DNA of 32,322 bases. It comes from Oscillospiraceae bacterium. Its GTDB lineage: Bacteria; Bacillota; Clostridia; Oscillospirales; WRJC01. Under the pieces are notes generated by a model that was not told the origin of the DNA, searched no databases, and was given only the letters and a program-made list of their open reading frames with translations. The position numbers were made by a program, and so were the translations under genes. The stretch spans positions 1 to 32,322 of the forward strand of contig WQYZ01000027.1 of the NCBI GenBank assembly GCA_009780985.1, written 5' to 3'. How positions within the stretch are numbered: position 1 is the first letter of the stretch; every line of letters begins with the position of its first letter. Shown here piece after piece: positions 32,157-32,322 of the stretch.

Positions 32157-32227
32157 CAATCGCCGTTTTATCGCAATATTTATTTTTAAATCGTGATTCG
32201 CATTTAAATTAAAAGAGGGAATCAAGT

Positions 32228-32322
32228 ATGAGTAAAACAAATAAAAAGATAAACATTGCTCTTGTCGGGCTTGGGTTCGGCGGGGCTTTCGCAAAAATTT
32301 ACAAGCATCACCCGAATGTTCA
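32228..32322 (+). CDS. Gfo/Idh/MocA family oxidoreductase, 5' end only
   Basis: An ATG at 32228, preceded by AGAGGGA, opens a frame that runs off the window after 31 full codons. The product starts MSKTNKKINIALVGLGFGGA and continues FAKIYKHHPNV, a Rossmann dinucleotide-binding start (GLGFGG) followed by the Y-x-x-HP-x-V pattern common in Gfo/Idh/MocA enzymes. Substrate and length unknown. It differs clearly from the oxidoreductase at 25254. Confidence 0.8.
   Translation, partial: MSKTNKKINIALVGLGFGGAFAKIYKHHPNV

Overview
The window reads as chromosomal DNA of an anaerobic, low-to-moderate GC Gram-positive bacterium, most likely an uncultured member of the Clostridia (Bacillota). Supporting signs are strong AGGAGG-type ribosome binding sites, consensus TTGACA/TATAAT promoters with 17-bp spacers, frequent TTG/GTG starts, a tRNA gene without encoded CCA, an oxygen-sensitive glycyl-radical enzyme, a butyrate-kinase-type protein, the paired radical SAM/DUF2344 genes typical of Firmicutes, and the rpsF-ssb-rpsR order. 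This placement is inferred from gene content, not from a marker tree.

Layout. 1-560: a decayed basic-secretory-protein-type peptidase tail and a palindromic mobile-like repeat. 568-1646: a VOC metalloenzyme and a NeuD-type acyltransferase. 6533-1649 (minus): an operon of a GH127 arabinofuranosidase, a class II aldolase fused to methylthioribose kinase, and mtnA. 6696-9257: a Nudix hydrolase, a membrane zinc peptidase and an iron alcohol dehydrogenase. 9313-10965: a small AT-rich pair (GNAT, nucleotidyltransferase) and a methyltransferase. 10980-16944: an apparent catabolic cluster of enolase-superfamily dehydratase, glycyl-radical activase, 58-aa zinc ribbon, glycyl-radical enzyme and GPH-type symporter. 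17027-18012: two Nudix genes. 18175-18376: two tRNA-Leu genes on the minus strand with promoter and terminator. 18720-21458: a GH78-like rhamnosidase. 23545-21563 (minus): an ABC-F ATPase. 24874-23723 (minus): rpsF-ssb-rpsR. 25254-26953: a Gfo/Idh/MocA oxidoreductase and a SLOG-fold protein. 27262-30506: an HD hydrolase, a TIGR03960-type radical SAM protein and its DUF2344 partner. 30641-32047: an ACT domain fused to butyrate kinase. 32228-end: the start of a second Gfo/Idh/MocA gene.

How the genes may work together. The aldolase-kinase fusion plus MtnA supplies all three phosphorylated steps of the DHAP shunt, which salvages 5'-deoxyadenosine or methylthioadenosine ribose as DHAP and an aldehyde; the iron alcohol dehydrogenase about 1.5 kb away could reduce the aldehyde. 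Radical SAM enzymes encoded here (the glycyl-radical activase and the TIGR03960-type protein) would generate 5'-deoxyadenosine. The glycyl-radical cluster looks like an uptake and dehydration route for an unidentified hydroxylated acid or sugar derivative.

The most notable items are (1) the aldolase-MtnK fusion overlapping mtnA, (2) the ACT-butyrate kinase fusion, (3) the orphan-type glycyl-radical cluster, and (4) at least three families of dispersed palindromic repeats, one represented inside a tRNA spacer and inside a coding gene.
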